Shown here: positions 1-8,796 of the stretch, piece by piece
Position numbering within the stretch: the first letter of the stretch is position 1
How the letters are laid out: every line of letters starts with the position of its first letter
Assembly (NCBI GenBank): GCA_002723085.1
Contig: PBNK01000036.1
Span: 1 to 64,000 of the forward strand
DNA: 64,000 nucleotides
Origin: Crocinitomicaceae bacterium
Lineage (GTDB): Bacteria > Bacteroidota > Bacteroidia > Flavobacteriales_D > Parvicellaceae
Direction of reading: 5' to 3'
Notes under the pieces: model-generated
Told to the model about the DNA's origin: nothing
What the model saw: the letters and a program-made list of their open reading frames with translations, nothing else
Database searches by the model: none
Made by a program: the position numbers and the translations under genes

Positions 1-343
1 CAGCATTTGATTCTACAGAGCTTAAAATTAATTTATTAAGAGTTTCCAGGTTCACATGTGGGGAGTCACAACTTATGAATACATTCAAATCTGTTTTAGA
101 TTTTTCTAGACATGAAACTATCCCACCAATTGGACCTAGGTCTTTAATTTTATCTGAAATAATGGGGGACTTAAATATTTCATATTCTTTATTATTGGCA
201 GAAATTAAAGTATTAGTAAAATTATTTGAAAGCTTATCAATTAAATCTTGAATAATGTATTTGCCTTTAACTTTTAATAACCCTTTATCAAACCCCATCC
301 TTGTGCTTTTGCCACCAGCTAATATTATTAATGTTGTTTCCAT
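1..343 (-). CDS. mobA: MobA-like molybdenum cofactor guanylyltransferase (3' part outside the window)
   Basis: The minus strand is open from an ATG at 343 to the left edge, giving 114 residues of the N-terminal part. Near the start it reads LAGGKSTRMGFDKGLL, the nucleotide-binding loop of the MobA/NTP-transferase fold (LAGG-x-S-x-RMG-x-DK). Further on come DLGPIGGI and FISCDSP, which match the Gly-rich and metal-binding Asp segments of the same family. MobA transfers GMP from GTP to molybdopterin in the cytoplasm. MobA-like relatives (MocA, other sugar-nucleotide transferases) share the first motif, so the exact substrate is inferred. It is divergent from the gene at 415. The C-terminal part cannot be judged. 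Confidence 0.8.
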   Translation of the reverse strand, partial: METTLIILAGGKSTRMGFDKGLLKVKGKYIIQDLIDKLSNNFTNTLISANNKEYEIFKSPIISDKIKDLGPIGGIVSCLEKSKTDLNVFISCDSPHVNLETLNKLILSSVESNA

Positions 344-414
344 TAATCTAAACTAAAACTCTGTTTTAATAAACTAATTAAAGTATCTTAGATGCTTAAT
401 TTAAAAAATATATT

Positions 415-780
415 ATGAAAAAAATTATTTATTCAGCACTTCTTTCAGGTTTCTTTTTTATGAGCACTAATGTTGCAAGTGCACAACATGTCTTTGTTAA
501 TGATCAAGACATTAATGAGTTAGATATTCAGTATGTTGAATTAAGAGTAGGTTCCGCTTTAAACCCAACAAAAGTTAGAGTATATGTTGACTATGGCCAA
601 GCTTTTTCTCTTAAGAGACAACTTATAATGACAGCGGATAAAAAACCAGTAAAATTTAACAGTGCGGTTCATGCATTAAACTTTATGGATAAAAATGGCT
701 GGGATTATATTGAAATAGTTGCTGTTCAGGCAGGAGAAACAACTACTTTTAAATATGTTATGCAAAAAACAAAAGAGTAA
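415..780 (+). CDS. Small secreted protein of unknown function
   Basis: A 121-residue protein with a clear signal peptide: a Lys-rich start (MKK), a hydrophobic stretch to about residue 20, and a probable cut after ASA near residue 23. The mature part is about 98 residues, without cysteines in a redox motif and without membrane segments. Its C-terminal half contains NGWDYIEIVAVQ, which resembles a short alpha/beta fold seen in small DUF4177-like proteins, but I do not assign a family. It ends one base before the convergent deoxynucleoside kinase gene and is divergent from the mobA-like gene. Likely periplasmic or outer-membrane associated. Confidence 0.75.
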   Translation: MKKIIYSALLSGFFFMSTNVASAQHVFVNDQDINELDIQYVELRVGSALNPTKVRVYVDYGQAFSLKRQLIMTADKKPVKFNSAVHALNFMDKNGWDYIEIVAVQAGETTTFKYVMQKTKE

Positions 781-781
781 A

Positions 782-1396
782 CTAAAATAAGCCATTAACT
801 TCGGCATCTATTTTAGAAATGATTTTCCCTAAATCTTCAGGGTTATCATGGTAAGAATTTTCATCTACGTCAATGATTAAAACTTTTCCTTTGTCGTAGG
901 TGGAAATCCAAGCCTCATAGCGCTCATTTAATCTTTTAAGATAGTCAAGACGAATACTTTCTTCATAGTCTCTTCCTCTTTTTTGGATGTTGTGTACCAA
1001 TTTAGAGACACTAGCTCTTAAGTAAATTAATAAGTCAGGAGCTGAAATAAAAGATTCTAATAAAGTAAAAAGGCTAAAATAATTCTCAAAATCTCTAGTA
1101 GTCATCAATCCCATAGAGTGAAGGTTGGGCGCAAAAATAAAAGCATCTTCATAAATGGTTCTGTCTTGGATAACAGTTTTGCTGTTTTTTCTGATTTCTT
1201 GAATTTGAGTAAAACGACTATTTAAGTAATAAATTTGTAGGTTAAAAGACCAACGTTGCATTTCGTCATAAAAATCAAGTAGATAAGGGTTGTCATCAAC
1301 ATCTTCAAAGTGTGTTTCCCAACCATAGTGCTTAGCCAATAAAGTTGTTAAAGTGGTTTTACCAGCACCAATATTTCCAGCAATTGCTACATGCAT
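782..1396 (-). CDS. Deoxynucleoside kinase (dGK/dAK type)
   Basis: A 204-residue cytoplasmic kinase that phosphorylates deoxynucleosides for salvage. The P-loop GNIGAGKTT lies at residues 7-15. The family's DRS-type motif is present as DRTIYED at residues 78-84, with the catalytic/substrate-binding Arg at 79. A lid-like Arg-rich segment (KRGRDYEESI) follows near residue 138. The length is typical for bacterial deoxyguanosine/deoxyadenosine kinases; which base it prefers cannot be read from the sequence. A second kinase-like gene lies at 6317, where the DRT motif is altered, so this copy is the better candidate for the ordinary salvage enzyme. It is convergent with the small secreted protein gene. 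Confidence 0.9.
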   Translation of the reverse strand: MHVAIAGNIGAGKTTLTTLLAKHYGWETHFEDVDDNPYLLDFYDEMQRWSFNLQIYYLNSRFTQIQEIRKNSKTVIQDRTIYEDAFIFAPNLHSMGLMTTRDFENYFSLFTLLESFISAPDLLIYLRASVSKLVHNIQKRGRDYEESIRLDYLKRLNERYEAWISTYDKGKVLIIDVDENSYHDNPEDLGKIISKIDAEVNGLF

Positions 1397-1472
1397 AATT
1401 GTAAATTAATTGTATCATCTAAAGTAGAAAAAATACACTTTCAAAATCAAGTTATGTTAATAACTTTATGTT

Positions 1473-2306
1473 TTAATTTTTTATTTCAAAGATTTCAATA
1501 CTATTCCCTTTTACACCAACCAAATTGTTTTTTGTTCCATGTATATAGTCGTACGAATTGTTTAGTTTGATTTTAGAAACACTAAAATCATACATTTCGT
1601 AAATCATTAAAGATTCAGCCTCATGATATAAAATTGCGTTTTTTGTATATATGGGTTTGTGTTTAGTAACGATGTTGAAGTTGTGAACTAAACTTCCATA
1701 TTGATCAAATACTAATATTTCATTTGATGTTTGAGCATATAAGTTCCCATTATTTTCATGTATTGAAATAATTGGCAAATGAATATGACTTAATATAGCT
1801 GATAAATTTCCGCTTCTGAATTGGATTTGAGCATTTTTATTTATTTTGAAAATTTCATTGACTGCAATATCATAAAACCAAATTCCATTGTCAAAATTAC
1901 TGTTGGCTATACACGCAGTCTGATCAAGATTTATTGATGATAAGTTTATTATATCTTCTTGTTGACTCAAAGTATTGTCAAGCAAAACAATTAAAGCTTG
2001 ATTTTTATAAAATACAATTGGCCTAAGCGAGTTTGAAACGTCAAGTTGTTCTATCTTTCCTAAAGCTTTATTGGAGTATCTGTAAAGTTCTTTACCTGTT
2101 TTATCAATCTTGTAAATTTGATCATTACTTACTAAGTAAAGATATCCTTGATTATCAATTTCTATAAAATCAAATGTTTTCTGATGGTTAATTGTGTTAA
2201 GAGTAATTATTTTAAGTTGAGCGGATGAGGAATGAATAAAACCAATTAAGCAACTAGTTACTAGCAGAAATTTTAAGTAATTCATCAATGTAAATGCTTT
2301 TTTCAC
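1473..2306 (-). CDS. Secreted beta-propeller-like protein of unknown function
   Basis: A protein of up to 277 residues with an N-terminal hydrophobic signal sequence ending near SSSAQ. The mature part has repeated short beta-strand units such as NQGYLYLVSNDQIYKIDKTG and NNGNLYAQTSNEILVFDQYG, the pattern of NHL/WD-like propeller blades. The start is uncertain: 2306 gives MKKAFTLMNYLK, while the second Met at 2285 gives a more usual signal peptide. Either start overlaps the end of the upstream GH3 gene (stop at 2254), so the two are probably co-transcribed and translationally coupled. No catalytic motif is seen. Likely periplasmic or surface located. Confidence 0.72.
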   Translation of the reverse strand: MKKAFTLMNYLKFLLVTSCLIGFIHSSSAQLKIITLNTINHQKTFDFIEIDNQGYLYLVSNDQIYKIDKTGKELYRYSNKALGKIEQLDVSNSLRPIVFYKNQALIVLLDNTLSQQEDIINLSSINLDQTACIANSNFDNGIWFYDIAVNEIFKINKNAQIQFRSGNLSAILSHIHLPIISIHENNGNLYAQTSNEILVFDQYGSLVHNFNIVTKHKPIYTKNAILYHEAESLMIYEMYDFSVSKIKLNNSYDYIHGTKNNLVGVKGNSIEIFEIKN

Positions 2307-3792
2307 TTAACCTAGGGACTTTGTATTGTCCCCCTAATTTACCATGTTTTTTCATCCATTGGTAAAATGTGCCTTTTTTTACCAAATTTATTTTTGGCGC
2401 TGAAATGGTCTTGCTTTCTTTTCTTTTTGACTTGTAGTCAATGTTTACTTTTTGCAATTCATTGTCAAGCTGATTTGAGAAAAAGTCAAGATCATTAGGC
2501 TTTTTATAAAATTCAACTGCCCATTCATGAAGTCCAATGCCTTTTTCATTAGACAACAACTTAGAACATACAGAAAATTCACATACATGTGCATTTGAAT
2601 ATTTTGCAGCAGCCCCTACAGCTATTTCAGCTTGATGCATCATTAATTCTTCACCAAATGTGTTTATAAATTGTTGAGTTCGACCAATTATTTGAATTCT
2701 AAACGGATGTAAAGAAGTGAATTGAACTGTATCTCCAAGACGATATCTCCAAAGACCACTATTTGTTGAAATGACTAATTCATAAGTTTCACCAATAATT
2801 ACATCTTCCAAATCAATAGTTTTTGGATTTTCTTCATTCCAGTTTTCTTGTTTAATGAATTCGTAAAATATGCCATAGTCTAACATTAATAACATGTCAT
2901 CAGAATTGTTTTTGTCTTGAATGCCAAAAAAACCTTCTGTAGCATTATAATTGCTAAAAAAATTCATTTTAGAAGAAGGCATTAATTCTTTTAGTTTTTG
3001 CATATACGGAGATATATGCACCCCCCCATGTAAATATAATTCTAAGTTAGGCCATATCTCATGTATGTTTTTGACCTTGTTTTTTTTTATTATTTCTTGC
3101 AAAATCAAAACAATCCAACTTGGAATACCAGCAACAATATGTACATCATCTTTAATGGAATGGGTTACAATATGATTAATTTTTTCTTCCCAGTTATCGG
3201 TAATTAATTTTTTAACATTGGAAGGGCTTCTTCTCCATTCGCACCACCATGGCAAGTGCTTCAGAATTATAGCAGACAAATCCCCAACATGAGTTTTTTT
3301 TGAATAAGGAGTTAGTGATGTGCTACCTCCAGCTATAAGGTGTTTACCTGAAAACAACTTTGTTGAGGGGTTTTCTCTGTAATATAAAGCCAAAAGATCT
3401 TTTCCTCCTTTGTAATGACAGTTTTGTAAGTTTTCTTTTGTTATGGGAATTTGTTTAGGTAGAGTACTGTTTGTGCCAGAAGATTGAGCAAACCATTTAA
3501 TTTGATTAGGCCAAAGAACATTTTTCTGACCCAGTTGCATTTTCTTTATGAATGGTTCTAAATTTTCATATTTATTTAGAGGAATTTTGTTTTTATAATC
3601 ATGAATTGATTTTATGGATTGAAAATCATAAAATTGACCATATTCAGTTTTTTTTGCTTTTTCTAAAAGTTGAAAAAGTATATTTTTTTGAGTGGAAATA
3701 GGGTGATTTAGAAAATGGTCAATTTCCCCCATTCTCCTTGAAAGGTAATTGTAGAATAACGTATTAAACGCTTTTCCAAAAGTTTGAAGCAT
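2254..3792 (-). CDS. GH3 auxin-responsive promoter family acyl-adenylating enzyme
   Basis: A 512-residue protein of the GH3 family, relatives of acyl-CoA synthetases that adenylate a carboxylate and couple it to an amine or thiol. The N-terminus (YLSRRMGEIDHFLNHP) and the ATP-binding segment FAQSSGTNSTLPKQIPIT at residues 101-118 are typical, as is the later YNATEGFFG motif and the YRLGDTV segment. Bacterial GH3 proteins are common in Bacteroidota, but their substrate is generally unknown; the plant role in auxin conjugation should not be transferred. It is followed, with overlap, by the beta-propeller-like gene and preceded by a tiny membrane ORF at 3810-3911. Confidence 0.88.
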   Translation of the reverse strand: MLQTFGKAFNTLFYNYLSRRMGEIDHFLNHPISTQKNILFQLLEKAKKTEYGQFYDFQSIKSIHDYKNKIPLNKYENLEPFIKKMQLGQKNVLWPNQIKWFAQSSGTNSTLPKQIPITKENLQNCHYKGGKDLLALYYRENPSTKLFSGKHLIAGGSTSLTPYSKKTHVGDLSAIILKHLPWWCEWRRSPSNVKKLITDNWEEKINHIVTHSIKDDVHIVAGIPSWIVLILQEIIKKNKVKNIHEIWPNLELYLHGGVHISPYMQKLKELMPSSKMNFFSNYNATEGFFGIQDKNNSDDMLLMLDYGIFYEFIKQENWNEENPKTIDLEDVIIGETYELVISTNSGLWRYRLGDTVQFTSLHPFRIQIIGRTQQFINTFGEELMMHQAEIAVGAAAKYSNAHVCEFSVCSKLLSNEKGIGLHEWAVEFYKKPNDLDFFSNQLDNELQKVNIDYKSKRKESKTISAPKINLVKKGTFYQWMKKHGKLGGQYKVPRLSEKSIYIDELLKISASN

Positions 3793-3809
3793 TAATTAAT
3801 GAAGATTAT

Positions 3810-3911
3810 TTAGCCAAATAAAACTAGACCAAAAATTACTATTAATGCAATAGATACATAAATGTAGCCTATTATTCCTGTGCTTCCATGAAAGTTTCTA
3901 TCTGATGACAT
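3810..3911 (-). CDS. Small single-span membrane protein, 33 residues
   Basis: A short ORF on the minus strand, from ATG at 3911 to TAA at 3810, encodes 33 residues beginning MSSDRNFHGSTGIIGYIYVS and ending in a hydrophobic run IALIVIFGLVLFG. The polar head and single membrane span resemble small inner-membrane proteins. A consensus-like -7 box (TATATTTG on the minus strand, forward 3926-3933) lies 14 bases upstream of the ATG, and the GH3 gene starts 17 bases after the stop, so it may be the first gene of that operon. I do not recognise a named family. The promoter box and the residue composition, not homology, support it. Confidence 0.55.
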   Translation of the reverse strand: MSSDRNFHGSTGIIGYIYVSIALIVIFGLVLFG

Positions 3912-3925
3912 ATTGCTCTTTTTTA

Positions 3926-3933
3926 CAAATATA
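3926..3933 (-). promoter_or_regulatory. Putative -7 box of the small-ORF/GH3 operon
   Basis: Read on the minus strand this is TATATTTG, an exact match to the Bacteroidota -7 consensus TAnnTTTG. It lies 14 bases upstream of the ATG at 3911. I do not see a well-placed TTG/TTTG -33 element. Confidence 0.45.
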
Positions 3934-3958
3934 AAATCAATATAATTAAAACACTATA

Positions 3959-5749
3959 TTAATCTATTATAATTTCATATGGCAAACGAGCTTGAAATTT
4001 ATAAAGTGTTTTATTTTCATTTATTTGATTTAAAATAGATTTTACTTTATCAATAAAATTAAGATTATTTGAAAAACTAACTTCCTCCATTTCTAAAGAT
4101 TGTAAAATTTCTAAAAACTGATTGTTTTTGATTTCAGGAAGATTTAAAATGCGGATATCTTCGCTTTTAATGTCTACTGATTTTGCAGCATAATCTATAG
4201 CATTGTTTAGGTTTCCTATTTCATCAATTAGTTCAATATTTATAGCTTCTTTCCCTGACCAAACTCTTCCTTGTCCAATATTGTCAACATCAACTTTTTT
4301 AAGCCCATCCCTTCCATTAGCAACTTTAGAAATAAAATCATCATATATATCATCAACTCCTTCTTGAATTTTTTTTCTTTCAAAATCAGATAATTTATTA
4401 AGCATAGAAAAAGAGGCATGTTCATTTGTTTCAACACGGTCAACAGTGATGCCAATTTTGTTTTTAAGCATTGTGTTTAAATTAGGAATAACCCCAAAAA
4501 CTCCTATTGATCCAGTAACTGTATTTGGCCCAGCAAAAATACGATCTGCTGCACACGAGATGTAATAGCCTCCAGATGCAGCTACATCTCCCATTGAGAC
4601 AAAAACCGGCTTTTTTTCTTTTGTTAGCTGTACTTCTCTCCAGATAACATCAGAAGCAAGGGCGCTTCCTCCTGGTGAATTTACTCTTAATACAATAGCT
4701 TTTATAGATGGGTTGTTTTTTGCTTTTCTAAGAGCTTTAACTATTGTTTCAGAGCCCATTTTACCTTGATTACTTTTGCCACTTATTATCTCTCCAACTG
4801 CATATACTATAGCAACATTTTGATTTTGGGAAATTTCAGCTTCTTTTTGTTTAGAAACATTGTCTTTGATATATTTTTTAAAATCAAGAAAATATATTGA
4901 ATCAGCAGCAGCCATTTCTTTATTGGTTCTAATAATAGAGTCTAATTGATCTTCATATGCTAAAGCATCTACAAGCTTGTGATTAAGGCTGTTTTCAGCA
5001 TTATTGCTGTAGATAGAATCTGCAATTTCGTTTAAATTTTCAATAGATAAACCCCTTTCGTTTTTTATGTTTTTTATCATGTTTTTCCATAGATCGTCTA
5101 AAAGTTTCTGAATTTGCGCTCTGTTTTCAGGACTCATTTTTTCATACATAAAAGGTTCTACAGCACTTTTAAAAGTATTGTTAGAGCCTCTAATAATTTG
5201 AACATCGACATCAAGCCTATCTAGGGCGTTTTTGAAAAATAAAAGTTCTGAACTTAGACCTCTAAAATCAACCATCCCTTCAGGGTACAAAATTATTTTA
5301 TCAGCAAGCGATGATAAATAGTATGATTTTTGAGAATAATTTTCTGAATAAGAATAAATAAACTTTCCTGACTCTTTAAAGTCGTAAAGGGCGTCTCTAA
5401 GTTCATCTAAACTAGCAAGACCAATTGCAATGTTTTCTGTGTTTAATAAAATACCTGAAATTCTATCATCCGTTTTAGCTTTTTTAATAGATGATTTTAT
5501 TTCCTTCAACCCCATTATTAATTCAAATGGTGCCTGAATATTCTGATTAAATTTCAACTCAGACCTTTCGGCAATTTCTTGATTAAGATCTATTTTAAGA
5601 ATAGTATTGGCATTAATTATTAGCTCTTTTTTCATGCTTAATGAGCTAGTAATTGCGCTAAAAATTAAAATTATAATTACGCTAAAAATTATACTAATAA
5701 TTACATAAGATAGTGTTGATGCCCAAAAAGACCTCCAAAATGGTTTCAT
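3959..5749 (-). CDS. sppA: Signal peptide peptidase SppA, 67K type
   Basis: A 596-residue membrane-anchored serine protease that degrades cleaved signal peptides. It has one N-terminal membrane span (about residues 12-35) and two tandem ClpP-like domains. The catalytic Lys lies in the N-terminal domain (K194 in NTFKSAVEPF), and the nucleophile Ser in the C-terminal domain (S392 in AASGGYYISC), the Ser/Lys dyad known for E. coli SppA. The TGSIGVFG motif follows. Length matches the long form. It is divergent from folK; the 15-base element TTTGATAAATTTACA lies just upstream. The protein is inner-membrane located with its catalytic part probably in the periplasm. Confidence 0.95.
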   Translation of the reverse strand: MKPFWRSFWASTLSYVIISIIFSVIIILIFSAITSSLSMKKELIINANTILKIDLNQEIAERSELKFNQNIQAPFELIMGLKEIKSSIKKAKTDDRISGILLNTENIAIGLASLDELRDALYDFKESGKFIYSYSENYSQKSYYLSSLADKIILYPEGMVDFRGLSSELLFFKNALDRLDVDVQIIRGSNNTFKSAVEPFMYEKMSPENRAQIQKLLDDLWKNMIKNIKNERGLSIENLNEIADSIYSNNAENSLNHKLVDALAYEDQLDSIIRTNKEMAAADSIYFLDFKKYIKDNVSKQKEAEISQNQNVAIVYAVGEIISGKSNQGKMGSETIVKALRKAKNNPSIKAIVLRVNSPGGSALASDVIWREVQLTKEKKPVFVSMGDVAASGGYYISCAADRIFAGPNTVTGSIGVFGVIPNLNTMLKNKIGITVDRVETNEHASFSMLNKLSDFERKKIQEGVDDIYDDFISKVANGRDGLKKVDVDNIGQGRVWSGKEAINIELIDEIGNLNNAIDYAAKSVDIKSEDIRILNLPEIKNNQFLEILQSLEMEEVSFSNNLNFIDKVKSILNQINENKTLYKFQARLPYEIIID

Positions 5750-5765
5750 AATTAATTTTTAAGTC

Positions 5766-5780
5766 TGTAAATTTATCAAA
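5766..5780 (-). promoter_or_regulatory. Putative promoter element upstream of sppA
   Basis: On the minus strand this reads TTTGATAAATTTACA, containing TAAATTTA, one base off the -7 consensus TAnnTTTG. The identical 15-mer occurs upstream of the tlpA-like gene at 36751-36765. It ends 16 bases before the sppA ATG. Confidence 0.35.
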
Positions 5781-5814
5781 TAATTCTTTTAATAAATGAA
5801 ACCTATTTACATGT

Positions 5815-6324
5815 ATGCAAAAATCAAATAATATTTTAAATGAGGTTACATTACTATTGGGGTCAAATTTAGGAGATAAAATCAAAAATATTATTTCAGC
5901 AGAAAAGGATTTGAGTACTTTTTTAGAGATAATAAAATTCTCTTCGTTTTATGAGTCAATTCCATGGGGATATGAATCAAAAAACACTTTTATTAATAGA
6001 GCAATTTTAGTAAAATGTTATCTTAACCCATTGGAATTATTGATAAAAATAAAAGCTATTGAGAAAAGAATGGGGAGAATTAAAAAAGAAGTAAAAGGTT
6101 ATGAAGATCGTTTGATTGATATAGATATCCTTACTTTTAATAATGAACATATAGATGAGGTTAAACTTATTGTGCCACACCCAAGAATTGCTGAAAGAAG
6201 ATTTACTATCTTACCATTATTGGATATATATGATGAATGCAAAATCCCAGGATTAAATAATACAGCCAAAAGCTTGTTAAAAAACTGTAAAGACGAATTG
6301 CCAGTAAATAAAATAGATGTTTGA
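5815..6324 (+). CDS. folK: 2-amino-4-hydroxy-6-hydroxymethyldihydropteridine diphosphokinase (HPPK)
   Basis: A 169-residue cytoplasmic enzyme of folate synthesis that transfers pyrophosphate from ATP to 6-hydroxymethyl-dihydropterin. Family marks are LLLGSNLGDK near residue 13, the pterin-binding YESIPWGY and FINRA segments, and the metal-binding motif DRLIDIDIL near residue 100, followed by VPHPRIAERRF. Its stop overlaps the start of the next gene by 8 bases, so translation is probably coupled. In aquatic Bacteroidota HPPK is sometimes fused to a deoxynucleoside kinase; here the same two domains are adjacent but encoded by two overlapping frames. Confidence 0.95.
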   Translation: MQKSNNILNEVTLLLGSNLGDKIKNIISAEKDLSTFLEIIKFSSFYESIPWGYESKNTFINRAILVKCYLNPLELLIKIKAIEKRMGRIKKEVKGYEDRLIDIDILTFNNEHIDEVKLIVPHPRIAERRFTILPLLDIYDECKIPGLNNTAKSLLKNCKDELPVNKIDV

Positions 6325-6952
6325 ATATAAATACATAGCTATAGAAGGAAATATAGGTGCTGGTAAAACGACATTGGCGAAGTTTTTGTCAAATGCATTT
6401 ACTGGAGAATTGTTGCTTGAAGAGTTTAACGAAAACAAATTTTTAAAAGAATTTTATAAAAGTGGGCAATATGCATTTCATTCAGAAATACAGTTTTTAC
6501 TGGACAGAAGCTTGCAATTAAAAGATTTTTTTAAATCAAAAAGGGAATTAATAATATCAGATTATTACCCAAGTAAAAGTTTAATTTTTTCTGAAATGAA
6601 TTTATCAAAAAGAGAATATATTCAAATAAAAGAGTTATTTAACATGTTGTTTTTAGATGTCCCAAAACCGGAAATTCTATTTTTTATTGATAGAGATGTT
6701 GAGGATATAATGGATAATATTCATAAAAGAGGAAGGGCTTTTGAAAAAAATATGAATTTACAATACATAAAAAAATTAGCAGAAGGATATGAGCTTTGGT
6801 TGAAAAATATTAATATTCCAGTTATTAGGATTGACTCAAAATCAATTTGTTTGGATAACCCATCAGCCTTAGAAAAAAGTTTTAAAAACCTACTTAAAGT
6901 AAATCACATTTCAGCACAAAGAAGAGTCAAAATGGACACAATGTTTAATTAA
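6317..6952 (+). CDS. Deoxynucleoside kinase-like protein paired with FolK
   Basis: A 211-residue protein of the deoxynucleoside kinase fold. The P-loop GNIGAGKTT lies at residues 11-19, and an LID-like Arg segment KRGRAFEKNM lies near 148. Where the ordinary enzyme (here the gene at 782) has DRT at 78-80, this protein has DYY at 82-84 in SDYYPSKSLIF, so the conserved Arg is replaced by Tyr. It overlaps folK by 8 bases. The altered motif suggests a changed substrate or reduced deoxynucleoside kinase activity. The pairing with HPPK is known as a fusion in some relatives, but the reason for the link is not settled to my knowledge. Confidence 0.8.
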   Translation: MFEYKYIAIEGNIGAGKTTLAKFLSNAFTGELLLEEFNENKFLKEFYKSGQYAFHSEIQFLLDRSLQLKDFFKSKRELIISDYYPSKSLIFSEMNLSKREYIQIKELFNMLFLDVPKPEILFFIDRDVEDIMDNIHKRGRAFEKNMNLQYIKKLAEGYELWLKNINIPVIRIDSKSICLDNPSALEKSFKNLLKVNHISAQRRVKMDTMFN

Positions 6953-7067
6953 TAACCTAAATAGAATATAAATTACTTCATATAAATACTTGGTGTCACT
7001 TTTTTATATGTCGAAAATAGTGCTTATACTTGCACGAAATTTCAAAAAAGAAACAAAAAAATTCATA

Positions 7068-8777
7068 ATGAAAAAGATGAAAATCAATACTTTACGTTCA
7101 ATTTTTGCTGTTGCTGCATTGGTAGTTTTAGGCAGTTGTTCAGTAATACAAGATCTGGAATATAATGTTGTAGAGAATCCATTGCAAATGCATGGGGGAG
7201 ATGTTACCCTTAAAGTAGACGTAAAGTTTATTGAAAAAGGGCTTAATGCGAAAGTTGTTGCAGAAGTTACTCCAATATACTTTTGTGCTGATGGAAATGA
7301 AATACCATTCCAAACTGAGATTTTCCAAGGGTTAAAAGCTGCTGGTAATGGTAAAGTTGTACCTAAAGAGGGGTTATCACACTCTTATTCAAGTACAATT
7401 CCTTTTCAAAAATGCATGAGTCAAGGAGAAGTAAAAGTTAGAATTGTAGTTAAAAAAGGAACAGAAGTTGCTGAAGAAATTTTAACCGATAAAATTGCTG
7501 ACGGAACTGTAGTTACCCCATTACTTATAGATTTAGATGATCATGTAATAATTGCTGAAGATGAATTTAAAAGAGTGAATACTTTCACAAAGAACGCTGT
7601 TGTTAACTTTTCCAAAGGTAGCAATGCTATTTCTGGTAAAGAAACAAGAGATGAGGATGTTACTGAACTTTTATCTTTTGTTAAGTCATCTCTTGAAGAG
7701 AGCTCAAGAATTCAAGTTAAATCGGCAAATATTGAGTCATTTGCTTCACCTGAAGGTGAGGTTGATTTAAATACAAACCTTGCTGAAGATAGAGCTAAAA
7801 GTGTAAAGTCACTTTTTGTTGGTAAGGCAAAAAGAATGAAATTTGACCTTGCTAAAGAAGATGGATTTTATACTCTTAATCCAAAAGGTGAAGATTGGGA
7901 TGGTTTTAAAAATGAAGTTAATAAAACAAATCACGAGGATAAAGATTTAATTTTACGAGTGCTTCAAATGACTTCTGATTTAACTATAAGAGAGAAGGAA
8001 ATCAGAAATATGGCTAAAACATACAAGTTTCTTGAAAAAGAGGTTTTGCCTCAGTTAAGAAGAGCACAGTTGGTTGTTACCTACGACCAGGTTGGATATA
8101 GTGATGACGAATTAAAAACTCTTGCAATGTCAAATCCTGACACTTTAAATGTTGAAGAAATTCTAAAAGCTGGGTCATTAGAAGAAAATCTTAATGATAA
8201 GTTAAGAGTATATAAAGAATCTCAAAGAATTTACCCAAATGATTGGAGAACATCTAATAATGTTGGTTATGTATTATATATGATGGGAGATGTTGCTGGA
8301 GCAACGGAAGCATTTGATAAAGCAGCATCTATTGCTGATAATCCGATAGTTTCTAATAATGTTGGTGCTGTAACACACAGAAATGAAGGAAAAGCTACTG
8401 ATAGAGTTAATGAATTATTTGCAGCATCAAATACTACGGAATCAAAATATAATACTGGTTTAGTACAAGTAGAAGATGGGAAATATGAAGAAGCCATTAC
8501 AAGCATGGGTGATACAAAGTCTTTCAACATGGCACTTGCTCAAGTATTGGCTGGTCATAATGATGAGGCTTCAGAAACTCTTGATGCTAATCAAGATAGT
8601 CCAGCAATGAACTATTACTTGAAAGCTATTATTGGAGCAAGAACTAATAACTCTGAAATGATATTTGACAACTTAAAGTCAGCTTTTGAAAAAGATGCTT
8701 CTTTAAAAGAAAAAGCAAAAGTAGATAGAGAGTTTATCTTATTTTTTGAAAATGCAGATTTTATAGCTCTTTTCTAA
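7068..8777 (+). CDS. Lipoprotein with OmpA-like and tetratricopeptide-type regions
   Basis: I place the start at ATG 7068, giving MKKMKINTLRSI and a signal peptide with lipobox LGSC (Cys24); an ATG-less extension to 6990 would spoil the signal. The mature protein is about 545 residues. The first part has beta-rich repeats. A segment near residues 200-255 (IESFASPEGEVDLN and LAEDRAKSVKSLF) has the OmpA-like peptidoglycan-binding pattern. The C-terminal half has helical TPR-like repeats (YPNDWRTSNNVGYVLYMMGD). Such lipoproteins sit on the outer membrane's inner leaflet in Bacteroidota. A specific role is not evident. A strong terminator follows. Confidence 0.82.
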   Translation: MKKMKINTLRSIFAVAALVVLGSCSVIQDLEYNVVENPLQMHGGDVTLKVDVKFIEKGLNAKVVAEVTPIYFCADGNEIPFQTEIFQGLKAAGNGKVVPKEGLSHSYSSTIPFQKCMSQGEVKVRIVVKKGTEVAEEILTDKIADGTVVTPLLIDLDDHVIIAEDEFKRVNTFTKNAVVNFSKGSNAISGKETRDEDVTELLSFVKSSLEESSRIQVKSANIESFASPEGEVDLNTNLAEDRAKSVKSLFVGKAKRMKFDLAKEDGFYTLNPKGEDWDGFKNEVNKTNHEDKDLILRVLQMTSDLTIREKEIRNMAKTYKFLEKEVLPQLRRAQLVVTYDQVGYSDDELKTLAMSNPDTLNVEEILKAGSLEENLNDKLRVYKESQRIYPNDWRTSNNVGYVLYMMGDVAGATEAFDKAASIADNPIVSNNVGAVTHRNEGKATDRVNELFAASNTTESKYNTGLVQVEDGKYEEAITSMGDTKSFNMALAQVLAGHNDEASETLDANQDSPAMNYYLKAIIGARTNNSEMIFDNLKSAFEKDASLKEKAKVDREFILFFENADFIALF

Positions 8778-8796
8778 TTAAGTCTTAAAACATTTT

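Noticed and set aside
2951-3175. Plus-strand ORF of 74 codons inside the GH3 gene
   Set aside because: It lies opposite a well-supported family protein and has no start context or recognisable motif.
4240-4455. Minus-strand ORF of 71 codons within sppA
   Set aside because: A shifted frame of the sppA coding sequence with low-complexity composition.
6990-7067. Extended N-terminus of the TPR/OmpA-like lipoprotein
   Set aside because: It would bury the lipoprotein signal; ATG 7068 gives a clean MKK signal with lipobox.
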